The notes beneath the pieces were generated by a model. The model made no database searches, was not told where the DNA came from, and was given only the letters and a program-made list of their open reading frames with translations. A stretch of DNA of 64,000 bases from Pseudeuparius sepicola. Its lineage: Eukaryota; Arthropoda; Insecta; Coleoptera; Anthribidae. Location of the stretch: assembly GCA_963920635.1 (NCBI GenBank), contig OY987303.1, positions 43,213,223 to 43,277,222 of the forward strand. Direction: 5' to 3'. How positions within the stretch are numbered: position 1 is the stretch's first letter; each line of letters begins with the position of its first letter. Made by a program: the position numbers and the translations under genes. This document shows, piece by piece, positions 30,223 through 41,995 of this stretch.

Positions 30223-30604
30223 TTAAAACGATATATTATTTATATATGTTTTTAAAATTTTAAATAAAACTAATAAAAGAAAACACGTCATGCGAGCAGC
30301 ATGTTTAAGATAAGTCTTCTTGCAGAATTTGCAAATTCCATATGTTTTATTGTTTTTTTGGACTTTTTGGAAGTAATTCCATATTATACCACTTCTTTTA
30401 CCCATTAATAAAAGGAAATAAGAAAAAAAAACACACACAGCAGATATCTTATGGAGGGAAACCCTCCCAAAACATTAAAAAATTAAAAAAATTTGAGGTT
30501 AAGTTTCGCTTCTTCTTCTATTTAAAATATTTTGAAGTTTATTGGACACATTCGAGCATTTTTGAATGTGTCATGTCCATAAATGTCCGTGCTCGGACAT
30601 GACC
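30100..30604 (-). pseudogene. BED-finger remnant of a hAT-like transposase
   Basis: The minus-strand frame at 30223-30438 includes MGKRSGIIWNYFQKVQKNNK, then CKFCKKTYLKHAARM, the CxxC...H pattern of a BED zinc finger at the start of hAT transposases. The rest of the transposase is absent. AAATGTCCGGACAT (about 30099-30112) and AAATGTCCGTGCTCGGACAT (about 30582-30601) flank it and may be terminal or subterminal repeats. Confidence 0.5.
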
Positions 30605-31424
30605 TAATTTATCTGCTTACCAAAATAATAAACCTATGTATTAAGTATTTATAATGTAGGTAGGTAGGAAAGATATAGAAATGTCTATTATAGGTATAAA
30701 ATCTGGTTGATATATTTAGATACCATATACTTCCAAGATTCCTCTGCTGAAGATGTTAGTGATTCGTGTTCTGTTTTTTTTTTGTGCTGTTTGCTGTATC
30801 AAGCCGATAATGAATAGTGAATGCGAAATAACTACCTTTTAATGTAAGTATTTATTTAAATACCAAGCTATAATTGTATTGCAATGTATTTCTTTCCTTG
30901 CAGAAAACACAATGAATCGGGGAAAATTCTTACAAGGTCCACGTATTCGCCTTCGATTAACCTGACGTTCTGCCCCATATTTTTTTTACCAAAACTAGCA
31001 TCCCAAATTTCAAAAGAGGAAAAGAAGCATTTTAAAAACCAAGAATTTGTCGAGGAAGAATGACGAGGAAAAATACATAAATCGAGAGATAAAATATCCA
31101 TGATAGCATCATGGCAAATAATAATAATAATAATGAAACACAGAAAGATTTTTAGTACCTGTAATAATTATAAATAATAAATGATGTTCAAGTCCCGGCT
31201 GGAGTGCATTTTTTTCAATTGATATCCTTTACCTGATATGCCACTAAACATCATTTAATAATAATAATAATAATAATAATGTGGCATGCACCCTGTAGGT
31301 CTTCTTCTTTTTTATTAAATAGCTTTTTTTGCGTATACTTTTTGCGGGCAGCCCGCCGCGCCGCTGGTCGGGTAGGTACCGGACTTTAATATTATCCAGA
31401 ATGAATATTTAGTGTTCCCATTAT
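30605..31424. other. No gene recognised; ATA/TAA microsatellites
   Basis: AATAATAAT runs lie at about 31108-31135 and 31257-31280. A 77-codon open stretch on the minus strand at 30868-31101 has no recognisable domain. A short GC-rich patch is at 31348-31378. Confidence 0.4.
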
Positions 31425-31854
31425 AATTTTAAAAGAAATGGCTTGTGGCATATGGGACAAAATGCTTTGGTAATTGGCAACACCAAACTAGTTTCCAATA
31501 TCACCGCGCCGCGCCGCTTTGCCGAGTTCTTTTTATATGTCGATCGACCGGTCGATATATACACACTCACATTGCTTTGGTTTTGGCAGTACCAGCTAGA
31601 TGGCGTTGGATGGTAAATGCTCACCGCATTATACTAGTTCCTTTTCCACTAAGCCAACGTGTTTGGGTCTTTTCGGCTGAGGTGCGCTACGTCTGCCTGA
31701 TGAGGGCCAACAAGCCCGAAACAGGTACCTGTCGTGGTCTGCACACCTCCGAAAGACCCATACACAATTTCCATTAGATATTGGAAACTAGTTTGGTGTT
31801 GCCAATTACCAAAGCATTTTGTCCCATATGCCACAAGCCATTTCTTTTAAAATT
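31425..31854. mobile_element. 430-bp element with perfect 78-bp inverted termini enclosing a hammerhead ribozyme
   Basis: Bases 31425-31502 and 31777-31854 are exact reverse complements (78 of 78 by eye). The 274-base centre carries the hammerhead motif. Penelope-like elements and retrozymes are the known animal retroelements with such ribozymes, and Penelope-type repeats often occur in inverted copies. No RT or GIY-YIG sequence is present here, so the assignment is an inference. Confidence 0.75.
31665..31759 (+). ncRNA. Hammerhead ribozyme (type I layout)
   Basis: The full conserved core is present in order: CUGAUGA (31697-31703), stem II GGGC/GCCC with loop CAACAA (31704-31717), GAAA (31718-31721), then stem III ACAGG/CCUGU around a two-base loop (31721-31732) and the cleavage triplet GUC, with predicted cutting after C31733. 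Stem I is long and interrupted: GAGGUG (31678-31683) pairs with CACCUC (31744-31749), and GGGUCU (31665-31670) with AGACCC (31754-31759), leaving internal loops that could contact loop II. The very short stem III is known from Penelope-like and retrozyme hammerheads, which often act as dimers. It would self-cleave transcripts of the plus strand. Confidence 0.85.
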
Positions 31855-34800
31855 TAATGTTATCATTTATCTTTCCGCGTTCATTTGAACGCCTTAGTGC
31901 CTGAAAGGTTGTTTGTCCTGCTCTTTATTTGAGCATCTACCTGGATTTTAGGTAAGTCGTTATTATTTCCACTGTACCTCTCGTATTATATACCTTTTAA
32001 GTCTTCGATTAACTGCACCCCATATGTTCCTCTTTTTAGCTATAAGCACCATTTTTAAATTTCTTTTTACTTTACTCTATTATTTAATTATTTATTTTAT
32101 AAGATTGGTTGCTTATACCTTTGTCTTGTATCATTTTAGGTGGTATCTACAATATAAACGCATATTACCATTTCTCTGGACTGGTTGGTTTTTCTTTCTC
32201 CAAACAAAAAGTACCCAATTTTTGCTACGCCACAATAATAATTCTCACCCTCACAATACTCCAAACTAGGAGTACCCCAGAAGCAACCACAAATGTCTAT
32301 AATATTTACATAACTTGTAAGCAAGAATATTTACTAGCTAATCTAATATTAAAAACATATCAATTTACCCACCCTTGTACTTTCACTGTTCTATTTTCTG
32401 GTGAAAATAGATCCAAATTGTTTATGTAATATCAGTGCATCAGTCACCATAATGGGAGGATTGCTGCAATAAGCTTTTCCAAAACTCTACTCCATACTTT
32501 CTGCACCTTATTATTAAACTTCAAAAGGCCACATTCACAAGCACTAAAAGGAAAATATGTTTTCAAATGAACAAAATATGTATACGAAAATACTGTGCCA
32601 TTTAATTGCTTACATTATTTATTTATAAAAGGTATGCCTTGGTATGTAACAACAGGGACACCTGAAGCAAGCAGTTTTATTCTTAGAATCCAGTCTCATC
32701 CAGCAGATAGCAAGTAATCATACTTTCAGCTGTCATGCTGTGATACTGTCAGCCCACAAATCATTAACCAATTAGGTACCCTGAAGTTGCCGCACGCGGT
32801 TTTGAGACAGACCCATGGATATATTTTGATGTCGGTAAAGAAGATTACTACTACCTTAAATATCTTAAGGTACCTATTTTAAAATTTCTAAGATTGTGGA
32901 TATTTATATTGGACAAGGAGCCCCCCCCTTTTAGGGAACTAGATGACTGTATTTCACCACTGCAAACATCAAATTAATATTTAAAATTTAATCGTACTAG
33001 CCCATTGAAATAATGTTAATTGAGGTCAAAACTGAGGTTTTGATTGAGGCCTACGACAATAGAAAATTCTGGTATAAACACCTTTCACAAAAGACAATAA
33101 TTTAAAGAAGAAAAATATGCAAAAATAATTACAAAAGTATATCACCGGTAGTTGTTGTATAGCCTCTTGGTTTGGCTAGATCGGAATCAACGAACATTCG
33201 TAAAAATTCCGGAGTTAAATAGGTACTGTTTTAGGTTTAAAAAATCTCTAAAAACGTCAGAAAACAGAATAACAAAACGGACGGCAGATAGAAAATCGAT
33301 ATTTCTAGTTCTGCCCTGCCAGTATTGCACCAAGTGATACAAAAATGTTAAAGTAAAGCTTAAACTTAATAGAACACTGTTAAATGCGTTCTTGAGACAA
33401 AAGTGAAGCTTGACTAATAAATTTAATGGAAATATTTAAGAAATTAATAGAAATAATCCATTGTATCGGGCAAACTGGGTCAGTGTTCGAACGCAGCTAT
33501 CGACAATTTGTGACCAAGAATTGTTTGAACGTCAGAGCTCTACCAACTGTGAAAAATCAAAATAAACGATACCCTAGACACGTACCAAAATAAAGAGTGT
33601 AGAAATCCTTCGATAAAGAAAGCGGTCTGTGTTTGAGACGACGAAATATTCCTGAACGAAACGAAAGTTTATCAAATGTGAGACTTGGAACCCTTGTATA
33701 AAAAAACTTGCAGAAAATATTTGTATTTAATATACGCCGAAATGAAATAGTTTGAATTTAGAAGTTAATATTTTAAATTGTTGACCAAATTCTTGCTGCT
33801 ACTGTTGGAATGAAAATGACAAAATTTCTGTTACAACCTTATCATTTTGTTTCACTGAATTCTAAAATATGACTCCAGATAGATACAGCATGGTCTCCAG
33901 AAAAAATATCGAACTTTATCATATTCTTAATTTTCGAGAGAAAAAGTCAAAAATAAGAAAATTTACGATATGATGTGCAACTGACAACAGCGCGCCGGGG
34001 GTCACCATCCTCGATTGACGAGTTTGTCAGCTGTCCGGCAAAGCTCCGTTAATATATTTTTATATCTTTTGTTGGTTGACTTAAGAATTTTTGTAAATTT
34101 CGGATTTATACAAAAACGTCAAACATTATGGGGCTTATGTTTCCAAGGCACTCTATCCAAAACGAATAATCTGATATCACGGCAAGAAAAACAAAGTAAA
34201 GCATAATGTGTGACATGCCATTTTAACCAGAAAAAATCTCTTTTCAAAAATGTGAAAATTCGATATGGCGCCCAGAAGAAAAATAAAAGTTGATCGTCAT
34301 ATCTTTGTATAAAAGCTCCTTAATAATGTTTAACTTAGAAATGTCTAGACCCTTCGTTTTCGTTAAAAAATAAATAAAAACGAAAACAACAATTTTCAGT
34401 TTTTCGCATTATTTTCAAAATAAGAAGGACTGGCCCAATCATGTTACTCGGCATCAAATTTCGCAAAGGTTTTCCGCCTCGATACGTAATACACTATTCT
34501 TGGTTTGAGTATATCTTCAATGTTTACAATCATACTATTGTCCCGTAATGTTTACCTAATTGTTCATCCCTTCGATATTGTCCATTTGCCCGCAAATTTC
34601 CACGTGTCACGGAATATATTATTGCGGATCGGGATGGGCGATACAATTATGCGGGATATTTAACCGAAATGTATTAAATCGTGACAATTTAATTCTCGCA
34701 ATGCTGTAACAAACAGATTATGAACGTGACACCTTCGGATTAAACGCCATCCCGTAATTTAGGACCGAGATTACCCGAACCTGCGTCATTATTGTATATC

Positions 34801-35399
34801 ACTGGAAGCAAGCTGACACAAGTCCGATTCTCGATATATTTATATACAGTGTGTATAGCCCTGTTTTTTCTTTGTTTTATTATTTATTTTCTTAACAAGT
34901 GTAGATAATGGCATATTTCAGCACGCCCGTGCAGTTGACCAAACTTCGTTTATTGTCGCGACCATTTTTTTCTACCAGTGTGCGGAAAAAGATGATATTT
35001 TAACATACAATACTTATTATGACAAAGAGAAAGAAAATAACTATAGGTCAGTCGGCGGAGGCGCAAAAGTATCTGCTTTGTGCATTTTTGTCATAACAGC
35101 TCTATCAATGACAGAGTACCTAAAGTATATTACAATACGCGTGAATGCGTACTAATCCGTGCGTTGCCAAAAAAAACTTATTGACCATTTAAGATAAAAA
35201 AGCCATTTTCAAAATATTTTCGATACATTTTCTTAAATAACTCATCAGAATGACTTCCCATGACAAACGTGTGCGGAATGTAATTTGTTCGCAATGAATT
35301 TATTTACAAAATACCATCGATCTTGTTGTCATATATGCAAAATAATTTAACAAAATAAACGAAACTTATAGTAAGGGATTTACTCAAGCGTTGCAGATC
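31855..35399. other. No gene recognised over 3.5 kb
   Basis: No domain, terminal repeat or RNA gene could be supported. A dispersed repeat lies at 32232-32290. The stretch 34430-34850 is more balanced in composition and free of visible repeats, so it may be unique host sequence. The 106-codon open stretch at 32109-32429 overlaps the dispersed repeat. Confidence 0.4.
32232..32290 (+). repeat. Dispersed repeat, copy 2
   Basis: ACAATAATAATTCTCACCCTCACAATACTC and CTAGGAGTACCCC match 17747-17805 in the same orientation. Family not recognised. Confidence 0.45.
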
Positions 35400-36330
35400 A
35401 ACATATGAGGGATACCTTGCACCCTGTTGAGTACCTTCACCGTGTCTAAGCCCTCTATATAGGGCCGCGCGTGCAGAGCAGCCAATCAGAGTAGTAAAAA
35501 AATCGATAGTTGAAATACTCGAGCGGGTCAGATTAAGGTGTGAAGGGTTAATTGCATGCTAAAAAGTGTGCATTTCAATAATCTGACGACTTGAGCGTGA
35601 GATAAGGGAGTGGGGCGGTCACAAACTTGCGGAAAAATATAATCTGCCGATTTCCACAAGCCGAAGTAACAAAAATCGTCAATAAAGCTTAGCGCGTTTA
35701 GCTGCAGTGAAGCATGTATTCCCACTCCGCGCCTCTCTCTCCCTTTCATTCTTTCTCTCACTCTCTCAGCGTCCAGCCATCACGCCATCACAACTGGTCA
35801 CGACGCATTATCAAAGTCTAGAGAATACTTCTCTAGACTTTGGCATTATATTCACATGAATTATGTCACCACCGATTCCGAAGAAGCGCTGACGCTGCAC
35901 AAGAAGACACCACTCAAGCTTCTCCTAAAAAAGCTTTTTGTATACATCTTACTTATTCTACACTTTGCATCGTAACTTTATGTTCAATAATTAATTTCTA
36001 AAAAGACCGCGTTACGCTCCCGACCATTAACTGTCACAGACTGCCGGATAATCGAAACGCAGCGTATCGAACGTGTCGCTCAATCGTATCAACGATTGAT
36101 CGATTATCGAAGCGTCGCGCGTCATCAGAACAAAATCGTCTGTTTCCCGCACAGACCAATCAGAAGCTTTGGAATAGGACCACATCGCCGAATCCACACT
36201 TCAGACCAGATGGCCACAATTGCTCATCTCTTAATGTATGATATCCCTTGAAACTGAAATCCAAAATTTTGAACAACCAGAAGTTTTATTTAAAATCTTT
36301 ATCAAAAATCACAAAAAATAACTACTCCAT
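35400..36330. other. GC-richer unique-looking stretch with promoter-like elements, no gene assigned
   Basis: CTATATAGGG at about 35454 and AGCCAATCAG (CCAAT-like) at about 35481 lie close together, and a CT-rich run is at 35731-35768. A 14-bp perfect hairpin is at 35812-35842. The stretch 36030-36130 is rich in CG and ATCGAT motifs. No downstream coding exon could be recognised. Confidence 0.35.
35812..35842. repeat. Perfect 14-bp hairpin with 3-base loop
   Basis: CAAAGTCTAGAGAA, loop TAC, TTCTCTAGACTTTG. It is too short for a typical pre-miRNA. Function unknown. Confidence 0.55.
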
Positions 36331-36334
36331 TCAA

Positions 36335-37193
36335 ACCCGAATTTTTAAAATGTGTTCCCGAATTTGACGGCAACCCAACCGAACTAAATCGATGTTTGAC
36401 TGCGAAGGTATAGTAAATCAATTTTTTGACACCACAAACCCAACATGTTTCCAAAATGTTTATTTATTGAATTCTTTAATTGAAAAACTATGTGGAAATG
36501 CTAAACTTATTGTAAATATTCAAACTATTACTTGCTGGAATGATATCAAAGAAACACCGTGTCGTCATTTCGCCGATATTTACTATATGTTGATATTCAC
36601 GAAGACACTCAAGAAGCGAAAATTCTCTAAAGAACCCTTTATAATAATTTAGCTCCCAAAACATTTTTGTCCGGTTTAATGAAACCACTTGGGACCACCA
36701 TAAGTTGTACGCGCCCCACAAATTTAAAGGAAGCTTTGCAATAATTAGTATCTCAAGATGACAATATAAAATATTTTCAAAATATAACCAATATTACAAT
36801 TTCAGCTAAACAGTCCCCAAAATTACGTTATTCCCAAATTTTCACCTGTACAATTTAACAATTCTCAGCCAGGCCGTTCTCTGACGAATCCAGGTTTTCC
36901 GTCGCAGCCAATCAATATTTAGCCGAAACCAGTCGTTGATCAAAGATTCCTGACTAACTCACAAGTACTTCGCAAACCGCAACTGCAAAATTCGCAAAAT
37001 TGTGTTTAGACCAAACCAAAATAGACAATTTTCAAAACCAACGCCAATGTCTACCACCACTCACCTAGGTTATAAAAAGCCGTACCAATCTTCTACTTCC
37101 TACCGCCTTTCTACGTCCGATCGCCTTTCTATAATACCTACTATTGCCCTCGTCAACAACCCATTATCCAAGAAATTTACAATAAACAAATAA
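36335..37193 (+). pseudogene. Gag remnant of the decayed gypsy element
   Basis: KCVPEFDGNPTELNRCL, VYLLNSLIEKLCGNAKLI and CWNDIKETPCRHFAD follow the capsid pattern of element A's Gag (PNFNGDPHTLEIF, FLIRAVIGKL, NWANLKELL). A frame change occurs near 36390 and the frame is lost after 36650. The N- and S-rich C-terminal part reappears at 37002-37193 (FRPNQNRQFSKP). Confidence 0.68.
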
Positions 37194-37494
37194 CGATCAA
37201 GAAAATTTTGATTACGAAAATCCGCTCGACCATAATGACATAATGACCTCAATGACCATGACCACAATGACGAAAAATTTCTTATTCCCGACCACATAGT
37301 TCCAACTACTTAAAAATGCCTTTACCTATTCATGACTCCACAATTTCCAATGAAACTCCTTTTTCTCACAAATTCTTTGAAATATTTGCCACCTTTACCT
37401 AAAGCGCCTGACTAGAATTCTATGACTAAAACATCTGAAATTATTTCGCTAAATAATTTAGATAAAAGTAAACTCGTACATTTATTGGCCTAAA

Positions 37495-38325
37495 AAGAAT
37501 CTAAAATTAATAAATGACACCGGAGCATCAAGCTCGTTTTTGAACCCAGACTTAGTTTTAATTTTTTTTCCCGAAAAGTATTTATTGCAATGCCCTATAC
37601 ATGTACTTTTATTAAAGTCTGACAAACGAAAAAAGTCCAATGAAAAACTCAGTCTATGCGCCATCCGTATGTTATTAATGTGGGCATGGGCGGTTAGACT
37701 AAGTTTTTCATTGGACTTCTCTCGTTTGTCGGACTGTACACTAAACATAAAACGTTAAACTTGATAGCACTAGCTCCTCGTTGTAAACAAGTTATAAAAA
37801 TGTAACCTATACCGCAGAAAACGGAGATATTGTAATTCCACACCAAAAAGTTCAAGATTGTGAAATCCCAGAGTCGCTGACAACTTCCAAGAACGGTTAT
37901 GCGATAACTACAATTCTAAACCCGACTGATAAAGTGATGCTAGATTTCTCGGAACCTTTTTTGGTTGAAATATTTGATCAAAATTTTCTCGAAAATATTG
38001 ATCTGAATAATTTTAACACTCAAAATTTCGAACCCACACCTAATCTCGATTTATCAAAACTTAGGCTTGATCATCTAAACGCCAAAGAAAAAGAAGCGTT
38101 AATTAATTTATTGTCTCGATGTTCTGATATATTTTACAATGAAAACTCAATTTTAACACTCACTAACAAAATTAAACAGTAAATAAAATTAACGACTGAA
38201 TCACCCATATACTCAAAGTTTTACCGTTATCCCTATATTCATAAAAGGAAATCGAAAATCAAATCAAAAAAATGCTTGACCAAAACGTCATCAGTAGTTA
38301 GCCATGGTCATCACCTAGTACTTGG
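37495..38325 (+). pseudogene. Protease and RT start of the decayed gypsy element
   Basis: NDTGASSSFLNPD (DTG signature) at 37512 marks the protease. At 37934-38182 a clean frame reads SEPFLVEIFDQN, LDLSKLRLDHLNAKEKEAL and SDIFYNENSILTLTNKIKQ, matching the pre-RT region of element A (IRLDHCNYEEKSAL, DIFYCEK). After a stop the RT start continues as YRYPYIH and PWSSP near 38310. Sequence breaks off at the hAT relic. Confidence 0.72.
37616..37735. mobile_element. Small inverted-repeat element, 120 bp
   Basis: AGTCTGACAAACGAAAAAAG and TCCAATGAAAAAC are mirrored by GTTTTTCATTGGA and CTCGTTTGTCGGACT, with about 40-base arms. It interrupts the protease remnant. Target duplication not identified. Confidence 0.7.
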
Positions 38326-38450
38326 ATGTAATGTTGTAATTAGAGTAACCCAAATATGCAAGTCGAAACCCTAAAAATATGCGCATAAATATGCAAATAC
38401 TTTAGTCAAAATATGCAGGAAAATGTTGAAAATATGCAAATTAAGAAATA

Positions 38451-39006
38451 CAGGGTTAGGCAGAATGAAGTATATATTTTCTATGTACTGGTATTTGTTA
38501 ATGGTTAAACTTTAAGCAAAAACTGAAACAAAATGTTCTTGAGTAAACATGGCAATTCTATTTTTTCAATACCACATCAGTCAAATGACCTCCGCCTCGC
38601 TGCTGGCACTCCTGAAGTCTAGCTCAAACATTTTGCTTCACTCGTTGCAACATTTCAATTGGGATTGCGTTAATCTCGGTTCGAATATTATGCTTCAGTT
38701 TTCCAAAGTTCGATTAGCTTTTAACTGACGTTTCTCGCAAACAGTTTGGCAACTGTCATAAATTGCCATGTATCGGGAACACATGGTGACTTGATTTGAA
38801 ATTAGATTTTTTACATTATTGAATAAATGTTGTTAAAAAATGGATAGGTCATTTTGCCTAATTCACAGTCATTTGACTGATGTGATATTCAGAAAATAGA
38901 ATTGCCATGTTTACTAAAGAACATTTTGTTTCAGTTTTTGATTAAAGTTTAACCATTAATAAATACCAGTATATAGAAAATAGATACTTCATTCTGCCTA
39001 ACCTTG
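38451..39006. mobile_element. Mariner-like remnant with 140-bp inverted termini, 556 bp
   Basis: The ends CAGGGTTAGGCAGAATGAAG and the inverse CTTCATTCTGCCTAACCTTG are flanked by TA (38449-38450 and 39007-39008). The arms match for about 140 bases. The centre keeps a C-terminal transposase fragment, so it is a deletion derivative of an autonomous element. Confidence 0.85.
38581..38702 (-). pseudogene. C-terminal fragment of a mariner/Tc1-type transposase
   Basis: The minus strand reads LKHNIRTEINAIPIEMLQRV, a stop, then ARLQECQQRGGGHLTDV. This IPxEMLxRV...RLxxCxxxxGxHLTDV pattern is the usual C-terminus of insect mariner-like transposases. The catalytic DDE/DDD region is missing. Confidence 0.68.
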
Positions 39007-39499
39007 TACTTTAAAAATATAAATTTATTGTTTCATTTACAAATAAACATATATAATGTACATACAAATTTCTAAATGAAATTATACGTAGTAAAAGTAA
39101 GAATATTTTATTTTAAATTTTCTATATACAGGCGATTGAACTAAATCTAAATATGCATTTATTATAAAAATCAAGTTGAAATTTAGTTGTAAAAACAATA
39201 AACCACTAAATGTTGCTCAAAATTCTCAATTAAAAAAATTTGTCTTCTATCAGAATATAAAAATTTGTAAATGGAGAAACTCCTTTCCACATCCACCGAT
39301 GTAAGAGGTGCGCTTTAAAATTGCTCACTATCACAGGATCCAAATCGATGGATTCGGTAAAATCTCCCTTTAAAATATTTGCTACTGAAACTGAAACCCA
39401 CTACTTTTTTTCCATCACATTTCTAAATTTTTGAAATATTTTGTCCCCAATTTTACCTGTGACATTTTGAAAAGCAACCTAAGATTGTTTTACCAGTTC

Positions 39500-40000
39500 T
39501 ACACTTCGGGTTAATGGCAACTTAGATTCCTCCATTTGTGATATTGATTTAGAAAGAAAGCTATAATTTGCTTTTAGAAAGGAAAGTTGTTTTTCTTGTT
39601 TTCGAATAGTTGTTTAACATCTATAAGGGACTGGGAAGATTCGTTGGAAAATTCTGAAATTAGATCTTTCAGTTGGCAAAAATTCTCGCAATAAAACAAA
39701 ACAGCTTCCAACCAAGTGCCTCATCTTGTAATAACAGGTTGAGGTGGAAGAGGAGTGTTTGGTAGTTTTTCTTTGTAGAACTGAACCCTTATAGGCGCTT
39801 TAAGGAAGACTTTTTTCATGTTGGAAATTAAACTATTTACAAGCGGAAAATGTTTCCTAATTTCATCAGCAACCCTATTTAAAGCATGAGCAAGGCATGT
39901 TACATGTATCTACTTCGGATAAGAGATTTTCAAATTTTGCCCGGCTCTTACCATGTACGGTGCTGCATCTGTCGAAACGAACAAAAAATTATCGGTAGGA
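39500..40000 (-). pseudogene. hAT transposase fragment
   Basis: The minus strand reads FVSTDAAPYMVRAGQNLKI, IHVTCLAHALNRVADEIRKH, KKVFLKAPIRVQFYKEKLP, PQPVITR then a stop where the family has W, then GTWLEAVLFYCENF. These blocks match hAT transposases (CLAHALNRVA and ITRWGTWL region). At least two in-frame stops show decay. The BED finger and the C-terminal dimerisation domain are not recognisable. Confidence 0.78.
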
Positions 40001-40359
40001 ACAGGTGTAGGAAGAAAAAATGTAAAATGTATATAAATATTTACCTATAATTTATTCTGTCCTTTTCAATAATTGTACTTTATTAAATAGGTATAAATAC
40101 CTATTTTATTGTTTTTCAGATCACCAGGATTAGTGCCCATAAAATTATAATTTACCTATATTATTTTGGGATAACCAGGTACCTAGACACCGACCCCTGT
40201 TCCCAAAAATGAATGAAAGGCCTGCCAAAGATTTAAATTATCCTAAATTCTTTTAATTATCCACAATATGCCATATTTTAAGGATATATGCAAATATTTA
40301 AAAAAATGCATATAATATGCTAAACATGCAAAATGTGCGTGTTGCATATTTGGGTTACT

Positions 40360-41995
40360 TATAAAAAATTAGCAGAGTAATTTAATTTCTTAAAAACTAG
40401 CCAATCGGACAATAATTAGCGAAGAAATAAAAAAATTAGCCCTGCAGAAATAGACATATTTCTAAAAGAAGATCCAAATGAAGTTCTTATTGGCAAAGGT
40501 AGATTTAGTATCTAAATACCTACATAAATGCAATGTTTTCTCTTACTTCACTCAGTAGCCATTTCCCCTTTTTGAGTGCTTTATTATAACTTTTTTTACA
40601 TAAAACAAACTTCTACGACTTTTTAAAATATACAAACATATCAAATGTTTCTCTGCCAGCAAATTAGAGCAGCATCGCTGTCCCAAAGCTGTATAAGTAT
40701 GTATTCAACATTCAACTCCACAATGGTGCAATAATCTGTAGCCATCTTCCGCAGCGAACACGGCATGGCGCCGAACGTTGAGCGACCAGGAAATGAGGCA
40801 CCCCCCAATTAGTGGTATTAATTAGCAGATACTTGAGTGTCACTACCGTTAACTGGAGGACGCATCATTTTGTAGCAAGCCAGATTGCTGGGTGTATCTC
40901 GTTAGCTGAAATATAGCTTTAAAAGACATCTGGCAAGACTTTTACTGATAAAATAATTACTTTATAGACCCGGTGGATCTACATGGTGTCCTAGTTAATA
41001 TGGTTTGGTTTTCTAGCTAATTTTCAAGATAACATGGTCCAAAAGGCAATCTGATGCAGTTTTTTCCAAGGAATGTAATGCCGCCAAGAAAAAGAAATTG
41101 GACAACAAACAAACTAGTTATAGTAAAAAAAAAACGATAAAAAGCAAACTGGCGTATTATCACTTATTTATAAGAAATTAGAGGAATAACAAATAAATAT
41201 CTGATTTCTTGATATCGCTTCCAGTGTAACTGTAAATGATTTGTTTCATGAAAATCTTGAATTTTCCGATTTTATTCCGATTTTGCATTTTGGTATCACA
41301 TAGAAAATTAAATTTTAATACTTTTTTGGTTATTCCCTACATAATTATATTTAATATTTATTTTAAATTCAATCGCAGGCAGGGGTGGCAAAAGCACAAT
41401 GAAGTTTTTGCATTAATAATACCGTAGTAGGCTGGTGTCAAACTCAAGCAACTCACAAAATAAGATAATTTCTAGAGGATTTTTTGGGGTCTTCGTGGGT
41501 TCTGGTTGTAATATTCGCAATAGAAGAATATATTTTAAATCATAAAATTGCAAAACAACAAATCTATGCAGCCAACTGTCTATTACGATTTTGATGCAAA
41601 AGTTTAATTCTGTCTTGGCCACGGCTGGTTGCGATTGGATTTAAATTGCATAGTATCAGGATATAGAGAATAAAGCCCAAAAGTTTTAAAATCTCGACAA
41701 TGACGGTTAGAGTTAGCTATATTAGAAAATTAATTTCTCTGTTTTCCATGGGCAATTTAATTATCTACAGTGCCTATGTCCATGTATAGAGCTATTAAGA
41801 GGGAAACATTTCTATTTTACAGTAACGGAAAAATGTCAAGTAAATATGTAAATTTAAAAATATCATCGAAAAATCTTTTAACGAATCAGTCAAAATAAGT
41901 CACAAATGAAACAGCAGGTATTTAAAAAAAATAAAAAAAATTAATTAGGTACTTATGACATGAAGAAATTGTCACTATATTACACTGTTTATATA
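40360..41995. other. No gene recognised
   Basis: AT-rich flank of the hAT relic. Short open stretches at 41236-41427 and 41413-41622 lack recognisable domains. Confidence 0.4.

Larger units (their letters stand above)
36331..38335 (+). mobile_element. Decayed gypsy-type retrotransposon (gag, protease, start of RT)
   Basis: Plus-strand remnants follow gag-protease-pol order and resemble the same regions of element A. The element is truncated at a point 10 bases before a hAT relic and carries a 120-bp inverted-repeat insertion. Confidence 0.75.
38344..40359 (-). mobile_element. hAT-type transposon relic, about 2.0 kb
   Basis: The termini AGTAACCCAAATATGCAA (38344-38361) and the inverse TTGCATATTTGGGTTACT (40342-40359) are perfect 18-bp inverted repeats. 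ATATGCAAAT-type words recur inside both ends. A decayed hAT transposase lies on the minus strand. No clear 8-b target duplication was found. A mariner-like remnant is inserted at 38451-39006. Confidence 0.75.
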
